A stretch of 64,000 nucleotides of DNA from Chondrus crispus (GCF_000350225.1 NW_005179031.1:30235-94234); one strand, 5' to 3'; shown: positions 1 through 11,081, counted from the first letter of the stretch. Translations and numbers: made by a program. Notes: generated by a model not told the origin, from the sequence alone.

Positions 1-2
1 CG

Positions 3-2033
3 AAGTTCACCGTAGGTACGGACCATGACGCCCTCCGATGGCTCATGTCCCTCACCGAGAGTTCCGGAAGACTCACCCGGTGGCGGCTACGTCTGGCTGA
101 ATACGACTTCACCATTCAGTACCGCCCCGGACGCGTGCATCAGGTGCCCGATGCCCCGTCACGACTCGTGTCGCCGAAGGTCGCCGATGACCCTCGCCCC
201 ACCGTCGAGGTGGATGACGACATCCCCACCTTCGACGGAAGCACGACAGTTCGAGAGGTATCGAACGAGCTTGCAGACCACGCTTGTACCGCGGGCTGCG
301 ATCATCAGGCCGTCCGTGTCTTCCTAACAACACGAAACCAAGCTGAAGCCCGAACCAGGTCGCGCGTACGGACGCGCGACGAACTGAGAGGCGACGACGA
401 AGCCCCCGCTCTCCAAGGACCCAATTCGTTTTGGGAGGAGAACGACGAGTTCGACGCCGCCGACATCCAGCGCGCCGAAGACCCCGAGGCGGGCGTGCTC
501 GACTCCTCGGTCGCCCCACCGCAGGACGACCTTCCGGCCCCTCTTACGATAGAGGAGATAGCCGAGGAGCAACGCGTGGATGACTTCTGCCAAACCGTTT
601 TGGCACGACAGTCAGAGTCCCGGGACTCCGCGTTCTTCGAGGACCACCAAGGGGTGCTCAAACGGAGACACCCCTTCGACCATGACATCGTTCAGGTGGT
701 GATACCTCGGACGCTCCGCGCCAGGCTCCTTCGCCTGTGCCACAACCCGGCCATCGCGGGGCACCCGGGCCAGAACCGTATGTACTACGCACTTCGACGC
801 GAGTACTACTGGCCCCACCTGGCCGCAGACGTCGCAGCCACTGTGCGAGGGTGTCGAACCTGCGCGATGAACCGGGTCAAGCTGAGGAAACATCTCAACC
901 GATTGAGGTTGTTTCCAGCTACGAGGCCCCTCGAGAGCCTCGCAATCGACATCTTGGGGCCGCTCCCCAAGACGAAGACAGAAAAACGGTTCCTGCTCGT
1001 GACTACGGACCGCTTCAGTAAGCTGACGCAAGTCGTGGCGCTCCGCACGATAACCGCATACACCGTCGCAGTTGCGTTCTGCGAGTCGTGGGTGTTTAAA
1101 TACGGCGTCCCGCGCACGTTGCTGTCGGATAACGGACCGCAGTTCAACGCCAAGATCTTCCACAGCACGTGCCGTGTTCTGGGGATAACTAATATGTACA
1201 CATCGGCATACCATCCCCAGACGATCGGGCAAGTTGAGCGATAAAACCGAACGATCGCTGCGATGCTACGCAACTACGTAGGCGAGCATCAAGACGACTG
1301 GGACGTGTACGTGGGGCCGCTTACGTACGAGTATAACTCCCACCTACACCGCACCACCGGCACGACGCCGTTCGAGCTCGTGGTCAGCAGACCACCGCCG
1401 GAGTTCTCGCTTCGACGACCCGACGGTGACGCCCCCCCTGCCGACAGAGGGGACCGAGGAACCGAGTTCCTCAAGACCTTGGATTCTACAATCCAGAAGG
1501 CCTACGGGAGCCTGCGTCGAACGCAGGCTCGCTACAAGCGCGACTTCGATAAGCGCATACGACGGATCAACTCGCGACTCCGTCCTGGAGAGTACGTAAA
1601 CCTCAACCCCACCGACGGGGGGAAGACTTCGAACAAGCTCGCGTCCCCCGCGGTCGGATCCTACCGCGTCCTCGCGAACGACCGCCGAACCATCACGATC
1701 GATCGTGATGGGGTCACTGAGCGGGTCTCCGCAGACCGCTGCGTATACGCGCCACCGCCGACGGACGCGCCACGGAGGAGCACAACAACCCCAGCTGACC
1801 TTGCCGACAAGGTCAGAGAGGGAACACAGTACGCTGTCGAGCGACTACTGAAGCACCGAGATATGCAAGACGGAACTATCGAGTTCCTCATCAAGTCGGC
1901 GGATTACGACACGCCCACCTGGACTGCGCGAACTCACGTCCCGGAGGAATTGGTGTCTCGTTACGCCCAACGCCTCCGGAGACGCACCGGCATGGACCTC
2001 AACTCAAACGTGAACGCGGACGTTCACGCTTGA
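3..2033 (+). pseudogene. Ty3/gypsy pol C-terminal part (RNase H end, integrase, chromodomain), A1
   Basis: The reading frame is open from the window edge. It starts in the RNase H C-terminus (TDHDALRWL, then YRPGRVHQVPDA). Next comes the H2C2 zinc finger of integrase (HNPAIAGHPG to CRTCAMN) and the catalytic core with DILGPLP, SDNGPQF and the Glu in GQVER. A TAA codon at 1242-1244 stands where copy A2 has Tyr (TAT); the same frame then resumes and runs to 2033. The C-terminus is a chromodomain (YAVERLLKHR to DTPTWTARTHVPEE), which in chromoviruses steers integration to modified chromatin. A conserved Trp of that domain is Ser here (FLIKS; FLIKW in A2). Integrase also carries QTIGQ in place of QTNGQ. 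I call it a pseudogene from one nonsense codon plus these changes. Confidence 0.88.
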
Positions 2034-2047
2034 GGAGGGGGCCCTCA
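2029..2047 (+). other. internal polypurine-tract-like motif at pol end (A1)
   Basis: The pol stop codon lies inside a purine run (TTGAGGAGGGGG) followed by CCCTCA. The same motif ends pol in A2 (44,672-44,690), and a close relative lies at the pol end of element E on the reverse strand (22,339-22,356). A similar segment precedes the 3' LTR of this family, so this looks like an internal copy of the polypurine tract. Confidence 0.5.
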
Positions 2048-3269
2048 ACCGCTCCTTCGCGGATTAAAACGTCAGGCTGCATGAGCAGACCGGAAAGAGA
2101 GGGGTGGAAGGACAGCTGCTCTCATCGGAGGGTCACGCGATCGGACGACGTCCGACGTCAAGACGTATTGACGGACAGAGCCAGTGCCAGAGGGCGCGAC
2201 GACGCCGGCACGCAACCACAAGCGCTCGCGCTCTGTCATGATTAATCTCGACTCGCCCGCGGTTAGAGACAGGGGGTAGCATACGAAAGCAGAAGTGTCC
2301 CGAGGAGATCCCAGCTCTTACGAGAACCCACGAAGACGTCGAGACGTATCGGCACCCGAAATACAGGACAGGGATCGCCACCGCCGCCGGCAAGAGGCAG
2401 AGAAGAAACGGCAGTACGTTCGGCCTTACGCAAGTCGCCCCAAGGAAGGGGTGAGTAGGGAAGACGGAGCGCGAGGAGCGCCGGAAAAAGTCCTCGGGGA
2501 GCGCCGCGGGCCGAGCTTGCGAGGCCCAGGCGCTCCCACGTGGACTTCATTTGCGAAAATTTTGGAATCTAAAATTTTGTCAAATTTTACAGCAAGGACG
2601 ATGTTGTACGACACCCCTCGCCGGTCTGTGATCAGTGACCACTGATCACAGACCCACTGATCACAGTGGGGCTGCGGGCGCGCCGGATACTTCACGGGAC
2701 TTCCTCGAGACGGGGGCGGTGCTAATAGGACACACCCCCGGCAACCCCCGAGGGGAAGACGACCCCAAGAAAACCGCGCGGGCGCCTCCTCGCCTTCCGT
2801 GGCGAGGAGCTGCATGGCGACAGTACCGCGAACAAGTGGTACCGACCGCCACAGCCGTGGTCGTGCTGACGCCTCTCGGGCTGGGACGGAGGCTCCGCAG
2901 TGAGACGCGGAGGGGTCTCCCCCTATACGGAAGCGCGACTCGCGCTGGCACCCAGACGGGGCGCGACGGCGGGGGACGAGAGAAAAAGGGAGCTCGCTCC
3001 ACACATACCCCGTACCGAAGAGTAGCCGATACAGACACTGACGAGACGGCGGGGAAAACGCGGTTCCCCCTATTCGCTCTCCCACTCGGGGAAGGCACCG
3101 AAGGGGCGCATCGTGACGGAAGGAGAAGAGAATGGAAGTCGCCCGCTCGCGCGACAATAGAGGGACTCGATACGCAACGAAGCACCCTGCGGGAAAGAGA
3201 AGAGAGCGGGCGAAAATGGACTTTACGACACAGGAGAGAAGGGGCGGCGCTAGACGCTGCTCAAGGCGG
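2048..3269. other. spacer between pol and antisense ORF (A1)
   Basis: I see no convincing coding frame here. The stretch is GC-rich and full of overlapping chance ORFs on both strands. Similarity to A2 is strong only to about 2066 and then patchy. A 17-bp motif GACGTC(A/G)AGACGTAT(T/C)G occurs at 2154 and 2335, and twice in the matching spacer of A2 (44,810 and 45,010). An inverted repeat lies at 2624-2653. Confidence 0.5.
2624..2653. repeat. inverted repeat, 14-bp arms
   Basis: GTCTGTGATCAGTG and its exact complement CACTGATCACAGAC are separated by two bases. A further partial copy (CACTGATCACAGTGG) follows directly. The role is unknown; it lies in the A1 spacer. Confidence 0.8.
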
Positions 3270-5027
3270 TTAGGGAACGTCCTCCCGGTCTCGCCTCGCC
3301 GAGGCGGGAGCCATGGACCACAGCGGACAGTAACCAGGGTATCGACGAATGGCGGTATCGAGGTCTGCCAAAGTCGGCATGGCTGCCCTGGACGGCGCAC
3401 CGGCGGCACTCGGGTCGGCCCTGGCGCCGTCTGAGCCGTATGGGTCGCGGATGACACCCCCTGAGGGGGCATAAGGATTGCGCAGTACCGGCGCGCTCGC
3501 GTTGGTCCCGCGCACCCCCTCCGGAAGGGCAGCTCGCAGCTGGTCGCGCTCTTGGCGGTACCGATCGCGATCGGCCGCCGCGCGCTCGTAGGCGCTGGCC
3601 TGTACCCGAGCCTCCTCCCGCAAGGAGTGGGCCTCACGCTGTGACTGCTGCCACCCCAAGGAGAGAGCGTCACGTTCTCCGGTGATACGACGCGTCTCCG
3701 CGCTTCGGGCAAGGAACCACTCCACCAGTGGGGAGAGGAGAGCCCCGACGGTCCACGACCGCTCGCCGGACGCACTTAGCACCCCTGCGAGCGCCGGAAT
3801 ACCCCCGATGTCCCTCCTCGAGAGGCGGAGGTCTCGAACCGCCACCCCCAGGGAACCGGGAACCCCCGGAGGATGAAGAGGCGGCATCGGAGCCGTCGTT
3901 TGGGTCCCCGTCGCGACGTGCGACCCGGCACGAGTGCCAAGAGGAACGGAAGGCGAGAAACAAGGAGGTTGAAGACTCGAGAGGACCGGAGCTGCAGTTA
4001 CAGCGTCCAAATCGCGGTATCGCTTGCGTCGAGTTCGCCGCGATTCAGACCCCACGCCGCCGCGCTTGCCCAGCAGCTCGACCGAAGTCGAGCCGGCCGT
4101 CGGGCGTGCGACGAAGGAGTCGGAGGTCAAGTCGTAAGAGGGATATGCGCTCTGGCCTCCCGTCGTGTAGTCGGTCCAGTACCGGTGGTTGCGCTCGCTC
4201 ACCTCCGCTGCTCTCGTCATGAGGACGATCACGGCGCGGAATGACCAACGTACGTGAACGGACACGTGCTCGAGAGGGTGTATAGGAGCGTCCGGAAGGC
4301 CCGGCGTCACTCGCTCAAGAAACGCGATCGTGTCGGGCGACTGGAGAAACACGCGTCCGTGCGCACCAACCTCGGCCATAAAGGCACTGCACAGAGACAA
4401 GGCCCACTCCCGCTCGAAATTATAGACCAACCGGGAGTGGGAAGGGTGCTGCGGATCGAGACCCGCAAAACCAAAGTGCTTGAGGGCCGGCGGGAGGAGG
4501 GGATGGACCCCTAGCGACGGAAAAGACGCCCGGACCGAGAAGGGCAACGCGGGGAAATCCTCGATGGACAAGCCGCTTTCGAAAGCCGCCGAGGAGTAGA
4601 CGCGCCCGTCCTCCTCGGCGGAGTGATGGTAGACGGACCAGTCGTACTGCGCGATCCCGATGGCATACAAGCGCATTAATGAGCAAGCTGATTTTTGCAG
4701 CGCGACCCGAGGCTTCGTGTAGCCGTAGGGGTGCGGAGTCACGTACAGACCGGGGATCTCGGGAAGGATGAAACGATGAGCGCCGATTGCGCTCCGACTA
4801 TACTGAAAAAACGCCATCTTGTGGATGTAGAGCACCTCGTCGACACTGTCGGCGAATGTGCGATCCCCGGGGATCTCCTCGGGGATCTGATACACAATGC
4901 CGTTGCCGCCCGACACCAACCGCCCAAGGGCGGCCGAGGCCGCCTCCGAAAGGCCTACGTCGTGTATCTGCCGGATACGCCGCAAATCAGGGCGAAGCTG
5001 AGGGCGTGTGAGTAATTCGCCGAGGGT
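3270..5027 (-). pseudogene. antisense accessory ORF of A1, C-terminal piece
   Basis: Reads on the reverse strand, opposite to pol of the same element. It matches the 815-aa antisense ORF of A2 throughout: shared blocks include GLYV-P-P-Y, RVALQKSACSLMRL, EEDGRV, FPSLGVHPLLP, LKHFG, RYW-D-TTG-QS, and near the C-terminus a heptad-like helix with ERD-YR-ERD-LR, then RDPY and PGYCP. Upstream coding continues from the last bases before the copia LTR (the coding sense GELLTRPQLRPDLRR matches GELLSREHLRPDLSR in A2), so the N-terminal piece is at 9641-10182. Function is unknown; I recognise no domain. Apart from the insertion the frame is open. Confidence 0.75.
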
Positions 5028-5253
5028 TGTTACCGTATTCGGAAATGAAGTACCTTAGGCTATACTAGAAAGGGTGACAGCTGACTCCGCTTGAGTCAAG
5101 CTGAGTCCCCTTTCATCCATCTAAGTCAAGCACCCTCTTATGGTAGTTTAAGTGATTTAATATGTCTATATAACACGTACTCTGACCTATTGCAGTAAAG
5201 TTAGAACAGTATCAAATCTCCACGGTCAACCTTGCTCTGCATTCTCTGCAATA
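5028..5253 (+). repeat. copia 5' LTR
   Basis: 226 bp, from TGTTACCG to TCTGCAATA. It matches 9415-9640 with three visible differences (GGGTGAC/GGGAGAC, CTCCGCTT/CTCCACTT, GTGATTT/GTGGTTT). CTATATAACA near 5166 is a candidate TATA element for the sense transcript. Confidence 0.95.
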
Positions 5254-5264
5254 GGTTATGGGCC
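5254..5264 (+). other. copia primer-binding site, half-tRNA(iMet) type
   Basis: GGTTATGGGCC follows the LTR without a gap. It is complementary to the anticodon stem-loop of initiator tRNA (GGCCCAUAACC, with the CAU anticodon), not to a tRNA 3' end. Priming from an internally cut tRNA(iMet) is the mode known for Drosophila copia and yeast Ty5. Confidence 0.8.
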
Positions 5265-5312
5265 TATAGCTGAAAAATTCCATTAGTTCTCTCGTTTTTT
5301 CCCTGGTCCACA

Positions 5313-8300
5313 ATGTCAATCTCAAACGACAAGCTTGATTCTTCGTTCTTTCGCATCGACCGCCTGGGCCCACAGAACTACTATCTGTGGTCAAATGAAA
5401 TGGAAATTATGCTGCGTGGTAAAGGTATTTGGAAACATGTTGAAGGGACTGCTGTTGCTCCTACGGATGAAGAAAAGCTTACAATCCATGAGCGAAACCG
5501 AGATATGGCTTTGGCACACATTATGATGTCTATAAGTCCCGCCTGTAAGGCTTCTGTCCTCCGACTGCGTGACCCCAAAGAGGTGTGGAAGACGCTTACA
5601 GAAACTTATCAAATGGTTTCTGAAGCCTCTATTGATGCCAAATTGTCTGCCCTACAGGAAATCGGGATGGAAACTAGCGAATCAGTCCTTGAATATTCGA
5701 ACAGAATCGAAACATTGACGAATGAGTTGCTGGCAATTGGGCACAAAGTAAGTGACATAGAAAAGAAGCGTGCTTTGCTTCGTGGGTTATCTTCTAGTTT
5801 CTCAGTTATTGCGCAAGTGATTCGAGCTACAGGCAAGGCATATTCAGAGGCACTCTCAGAACTGGTCGTTGCTGAAATGACAATGGAAAAGCCAAGCACG
5901 CAGTCTGCTCTCGTCATGAACCATGGGAGTAACAGTCACCAACCGAAATCACAGTATGACTGTTCACATTGTGGTCGACACGGTCATACATCTGGTAGGT
6001 GTTTTCATAACCCCTCTAGTCAGTCCTACAGAAAATCGTTTATGAAAAATGGTGGCAAGAAGTCTCATCGAAGGCCGCACCATGTTGGTCACAAACACGG
6101 TAACGACAAGGCACCCCTAGCTCATACCGCCATGGTGACAGTTTCGAAGGCCCTTGTTGTATGTCAGAAAGATGAGTGCTCCACAAAATGGATGATAGAC
6201 TCCGCCTGTACGGCACACATGACCAATGATAGGTCAAATTTCGGCACTTTCGTTAGCCAAGATTGCTCTGTCCAAGTTGGTAACAAACAGTTCCTCGATA
6301 CAAAAGGAATTGGCACCGTAGTGGCTTTGGCTATCGTTAATGGAAAGAAACAAGCCATCACATTCAGCGATGTCCTATATGTTCCCAACATATTGTATAA
6401 TCTCCTATCTGTCTCTTGTATTCGGAAGAAGGGTTTCCGTTTTGTGTTCGACGAAGACGGCAGTTCGGAAGGCCTTTGCTTTATTGAGGACACGAAAAAC
6501 AATACAAGGAAGCTTGTGGGTTCCGAAACTACAGCCGGTCTATACGAGGCCGTCATTCATATTCCAAAAGAAGCACCGGCCACAGCCCTTTTCGCGGAAA
6601 CCAGGGGTGATCCCCTGTTATGGCACAGACGCTTAGGGCATGTCAGTGCTGCAGTACTGTCAAAATCAAGCAAGATTGTGAAAGGTATCCCAACAACCGG
6701 ATGGAACGACCCTTCAAGAAGCTGCAAAAACTGCAAGCTTGGGAAGTCGTGCCGACACAGTCGCAACACACGCTCTGAAAACCACGCTCTGAAAGCACTT
6801 GACCGTATCTATTCAGATGTGGTTGGCCCAGTGCGTGTCCGTTTTTTTTCAAACTCACAGTACTTTGTTACTGCTATCGATGACTACAGTGGGTTTTCAA
6901 TGGTCCGGTTCCTTCGGAGAAAGAATCAGGCAGCAGATGCTTTACAAGAAATGATTCTTGAGTTCCAGTCTTTGTTCAACAACACAGTAAGTCGTCTCAC
7001 TGTGCTCAACCGTCGAAAAGTGAAGTGGTTACGGTCTCATGGTGGCGGTAAATACGTTTGTTCCCGACTGTCATCTTGGTTTCGTGCACGTGGCATAATA
7101 CACGAGATAACTGCTCCGTACTCTCCTGAGTCGAACAGTCGTGCTGAACGGCTAAATCGCACTCTCCTAGACATGGCAAGAAAAATGATGGTCAGTATAC
7201 CTACTTCCCAACGAGACAGATACTGGGCCGAGGGGGTGAACTGTGCAAATTACTTACGGAATCGGTTGTACACCGACAGTTGCAAGGAAGACGTCACCCC
7301 ATTTGAAATTATTCACGACAAGCCCCCAAACCTTTCTAATGCAAAAGTATTTGGTTCCGCGGCTTTCTGTCATGCCCCGAAACAGAAAAGGGAGGGCAAG
7401 TTTGCTCCCAGGTCCGTCGAAGGCATTTTTGTTGGTTATGACAGAGGTACGTCATACAGAATTCTTCATCCGAAAAGTGGTAAGATCACTATATCGCAAG
7501 ATGTCGAGTTTATGGAATCCGAACCAGCTTCTCAAACGACCTCAAACGGTGACTACATGGTACAAATTGACATGCCTGGCATCTTTCCTGCTGCCCAGCC
7601 CATTTCGCCATCTGAGGTCAGTAATGCACTGCCCCCACCCGAGGTACACGATACCAATAATGATGTTACTACTGAATCCGAATCCGACAATTTAGACCTG
7701 ATAACGTACGACCCGGGACTACGCCGGTCGAACCGTGGCACCGCCGGTGTACCTCCTCAGCGTTTGGGTTTTCACACAGCTTGTTTGGTGACTCACTCTA
7801 CAATGAATGCTGACAGGACAGATGTGCCCTTTACCTATGAGGAAGCCACATCAGGTGCTAATGCTGATTCATGGCTCCAAGCTATGAGAGAAGAGATCGA
7901 TTCACTTATCAATCTCAAAACCTGGTCTCTTATTACGCTTCCACGAGGCTGCAGAACTGTCAAAACGAAATGGGTATACGATATTAAGACAAATGTCGAT
8001 GGGAGCGTTCAGCGATTCAAAGCCAGACTCGTCGCTAAAGGCTTTACGCAGAGGCTGGGAGTCGATTACAGTGAAGTGTTTTCACCCGTGGCCCGATACA
8101 GTACCGTCCGATTTTTTATTGCGTTATCTGCGAAATATGGTTGGCCCACGGTTACCGTCGACGTCAAGTCTGCATTTCTTAATGCGGAACTAAAAGAAAC
8201 AATATTTGTTTCTCAGCCACATGGTTTTGTCGTGCAGGGAAAAGAGGATCACGTTTTAATCTTGCATAAGGCTCTCTACGGCCTCAAGCAAGCATCTGGC

Positions 8301-9392
8301 GAATGGCACACACTTCTAAATACGTTCCTGCTCTCGGTTGGGTTTGACCAGTTTCATGCCGATAAAAGCCTCTACGTGAAACGCTTAAAAGAGTCGATCA
8401 TACTACTGGTTGTGTATGTGGATGATATCAAAATAACGGGTGATGACGGCGGATCTATCAAAGAAGTCATTGATCAAATATCAGCCCAGTTCACAGTTCG
8501 ATGAGTGGATAGCAGCAGTAAGTTCTTGGGCATGGTCATCGAACAGTCTTCGGCTACTATCAAAATTCACCATGGGCCCTTAATCAACCGAATGCTGCTA
8601 TTCTTTTCAATGGAAGATTGTTATTCTAGCCGTATACCACTACACACTGGTACTGATATCAACATATCTGGTTTGGGTCGTGAGGGGGAGAACACAGAAA
8701 GCATGGATGGTACCCCATACCGACAATTGGTCGGGTGCCTCCTACATCTTTCTAACACGACACGCCCCGATATTGCGTACGCCTCAAATTACCTTTCTCG
8801 TTTTATGCATGATCCTTCACCGTCTCTATGGAAGACGGCAAAATCCGTGCTCCGGTATTTGAAAGGCACAAAGAACCTGGGAATCGTTTACTCAAAAGGT
8901 CTTATCAATGACAAGGAAGACATGGTCTCTGGCTTCAGTGACTCAGACTGGGCCCAGGAGAAACCCTCCCGGAAATCAATCAGTGGCTATGTGTTCATGT
9001 TTGCTGGAGGTGCTGTGAGTTGGCGCAGCAAATAGCAAACTTCAGTTGCGCAAAGCTCCTTGGAAGCTGAATACATCGCTTTGGCATTTGCTATCCGAGA
9101 GGCCTTATGGTTTCAAAACTTCGGTACCATTGTAAACCCAATCACGGATGGGACCGCTCTTGCTATCAAAGCGGACAATCAAGGATGCATAAGTGTGGCA
9201 CAGAACGGCATCGTGAACGAAAGGACTAAGCATATCGATGTGAAGTACCAGATGATCGTTGACAATGTGGCCAAAAGCAACATTCGTATATCATACATTC
9301 CAACTACTGAAATGATAGCCGACATCATGACGAAAGCATTGGCAGTCAAACCGTTCGAGTATCTCAAACAAAAACTCGGTATGACGCCTTGA
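5313..9392 (+). pseudogene. copia gag-pol polyprotein with two in-frame stops
   Basis: A single frame runs through gag, protease, integrase, RT and RNase H, in Ty1/copia order. Gag ends in a zinc knuckle (CSHCGRHGHTSGRC). Protease has the MIDSACTAHMT motif (usual DSG/DTG varied to DSA). The GAG-pre-integrase domain (LLWHRRLGH, CKNCKLGK) is followed by the integrase core: YSDVVGP and the Glu in RAERLNRT are present, but the second catalytic Asp is His (LRSHGGGKY). RT has KARLVAKGFTQ, the LYGLKQA block and the YVDD active site. A TGA at 8502-8504 and a TAG at 9033-9035 interrupt RT/RNase H; the frame resumes after each (AEYIALAFAIREA). A functional element would read as one protein of about 1,360 codons. 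Start at 5313 is the first Met of the long frame (MSISNDKLDSS), 60 bp after the LTR. Confidence 0.92.
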
Positions 9393-9404
9393 TCTCCATT
9401 CCCT

Positions 9405-9414
9405 CAAGGGGGAG
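9405..9414 (+). other. copia polypurine tract
   Basis: AAGGGGGAG directly abuts the 3' LTR start (TGTTAC at 9415), the expected position for plus-strand priming. Confidence 0.85.
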
Positions 9415-9640
9415 TGTTACCGTATTCGGAAATGAAGTACCTTAGGCTATACTAGAAAGGGAGACAGCTGACTCCACTTGAGTCAAGCTGAGTCCCCTTT
9501 CATCCATCTAAGTCAAGCACCCTCTTATGGTAGTTTAAGTGGTTTAATATGTCTATATAACACGTACTCTGACCTATTGCAGTAAAGTTAGAACAGTATC
9601 AAATCTCCACGGTCAACCTTGCTCTGCATTCTCTGCAATA
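9415..9640 (+). repeat. copia 3' LTR
   Basis: 226 bp, the partner of 5028-5253. It is followed at 9641 by the second copy of the AGGGT target duplication. Confidence 0.95.
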
Positions 9641-10182
9641 AGGGTGATACCGGTACGGCTGTAACGAAGCCAGCCGTACTGTAGCTGCTCGAGAGGGAGA
9701 GGAGCAGAGCGCTCTAGAGGTGAGCCGAACCATCTGGTGGTTGACGACACGAGACCCGCCTCGCGTGATCCGTGGACACGGACCCCCTCGCCGACCGTAT
9801 CGGGGCCGCGGTCGCCGACTGGTGCGACGCGCGAACCCGGGGATCCCGGGAACGAGATGCCGGGTCCCTGCGATAAAGGACCCGCACTGCGAGGACGGAG
9901 GGCCTCAGAGAGGCCAGCGGGAGGAGTGACCGGAGCTGCGACGCCGGGGTCGGATTCTGGCCGACGCGGCTCGTCGGCCTCCGACGCTGGCAACGGCGCC
10001 GCCCCTGTCGGCGCGAACACCAAGGGCGTACGAGCGGGCCGCGACTTCTGGAACGCCACGACAGGCGCCCCCGTAGGAGCCACGGGACCCACGGAAGGGG
10101 GATTAAAGACACCCGCGGCGTCGGCCGCCGCGGTGGACGGACCGGTAGCGTCCCCCGACGAGGCGGGGAGCGGAGGTTTCAT
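9641..10182 (-). pseudogene. antisense accessory ORF of A1, N-terminal piece
   Basis: Begins MKPPLPASSG on the reverse strand, 187 bp inside the LTR. The N-terminal 130 residues are Pro/Ala/Gly-rich and low in order. A conserved block then starts (RWFGSPLERSAPLPLEQL, with W-G-PLERS-PLPL shared with the A2 ORF). The coding sense stops where the copia 3' LTR begins and continues at 5027 on the other side of the insertion. Short stretches FQKSRPAR and APVV also recall the A2 N-terminus. Function unknown. Confidence 0.7.
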
Positions 10183-10333
10183 AACGCGAGGAGCAGCCGG
10201 CGCACGTGACGAGCAAGCGGGCGTGCGCGAGTGGAAGCAGAGGAGTCACGAAGTGGAAAGGAGGGATTATCGGGGAGACGGCACGCGACACCCCTCGCCA
10301 AGGGGGATTGCTGCAACGAAAGCTACCACGACA

Positions 10334-10368
10334 CGCGACCGCGGACGGTCACCCTAAAGGGGGGGCCG
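10334..10368 (+). other. 3' polypurine tract region of A1
   Basis: GCGGACGGTCACCCT is followed by AAAGGGGGGGCCG and then the LTR. The same layout (GCGGACGTTCA, then a purine run) ends pol at 2010-2045 and precedes the LTR in A2. Confidence 0.6.
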
Positions 10369-11025
10369 TGTGGTATAACCCCCCCTGGGGCCTTATTTTA
10401 GATTAGATCAACTCAGAATCGGATCAGTTACTGTAGAGCTCGATGCTCTACAGTAACACCACGTGTACCCCCAAGCACAGGGGGCGCACGTGTACACGTG
10501 TACGGGCGGAACGGAAGAGCGCGCACACACGGGTACTGTCAGCCCCGATGGCTGACAGTATTACAGTGTCGACCGACCGCTACAGTACATCGGTACTGTA
10601 CTATTATGATAGGTTATTATGTACATTAAATATGGAGCGGACCGGCGGCGGGGAGAGGGCGACAAGGAAGGACTTGTCGACGACCGACCGCCGAGGGCCG
10701 ACTCCCCGCTTATTCTAACCGCGCGCTTTCTCCTTCGCGCGCGTTAGACGACACCGAGCGCGGGTAGAGGACGCGCGACGCACGCCCACGAGCCGGATCC
10801 ACCTCCGCCCGTCGGTTCTGGATCGTTACCCAGTACCGTGCCGGGGCGTCGAGGCGTCGATCCGCTCGCGCGTGCGGGCGTCCTCCCCGATCCCGCTCTA
10901 CGACGCTACCCGGGCCCGTGCTCCGGTTCCGTAGTGGGTGTCCGTCTTCCCTTGTCTTCTCCCTCTCGAGGGTTTCCGCAAGAACTGAGTATACACCCCG
11001 CTCCGTTGGGGGTGTTTATACTACA
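10369..11025 (+). repeat. 3' LTR of A1
   Basis: 657 bp from TGTGGTATAACC to TTTATACTACA. It aligns along its length with 49,820-50,520 (shared blocks: ATTAGATCA, CTGTAGAGC, TGTACTGTCAGCC, TATGGAGCGGACC, CGGGGCGTCGAGGCGTCG, GCTACCCGGGCCCG, GGGGGTGTTTAT). The two ends form a near-perfect 10-bp inverted repeat. The 5' LTR of this copy is outside the window, so no target duplication can be checked. Confidence 0.85.
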
Positions 11026-11081
11026 CTCCATCGCAACGAAGGCCGGCCAGTCGCAGTGTTGCGAACAGCGAGACATAACCT

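Larger units (their letters stand above)
5028..9640 (+). mobile_element. complete Ty1/copia retrotransposon, nested in A1 antisense ORF
   Basis: All termini can be placed to the base. The 5' LTR is 5028-5253, the primer-binding site 5254-5264, gag-pol 5313-9392, the polypurine tract 9405-9414, and the 3' LTR 9415-9640. A 5-bp target duplication AGGGT flanks it (5023-5027 and 9641-9645). The two 226-bp LTRs differ at three bases that I can find, so the insertion is recent relative to its host element. Two in-frame nonsense codons make it non-autonomous. Base composition is AT-richer than the surrounding GC-rich Ty3 DNA. Confidence 0.95.
1..11025 (+). mobile_element. Ty3/gypsy chromovirus copy A1, 3' part, with nested copia element
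   Basis: Sequence order on the + strand is: end of RNase H, integrase, chromodomain, G-rich tract, spacer, long ORF on the opposite strand, polypurine tract, LTR. The same order is seen in copy A2 (37,351-50,520), so these parts belong to one element. The 5' part (LTR, gag, protease, RT) lies outside the window. The element is dead: pol has a nonsense codon and the antisense ORF is split by a copia insertion (5,028-9,640). The pol part is very close to A2, but the region after pol is much more diverged. Confidence 0.8.

Noticed and set aside
2426-3775. 449-codon reverse-strand frame in the A1 spacer
   Set aside because: It overlaps the real antisense ORF in another frame, is Arg/Pro/Ser-rich as expected from GC-rich non-coding DNA, and has no counterpart in A2.
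10369-11025. LTR with inverted ends read as a DNA-transposon (MITE) copy
   Set aside because: It lies directly after a polypurine tract in both A1 and A2 and at the same place relative to pol and the antisense ORF, which fits an LTR better. No target duplication was found for it alone.
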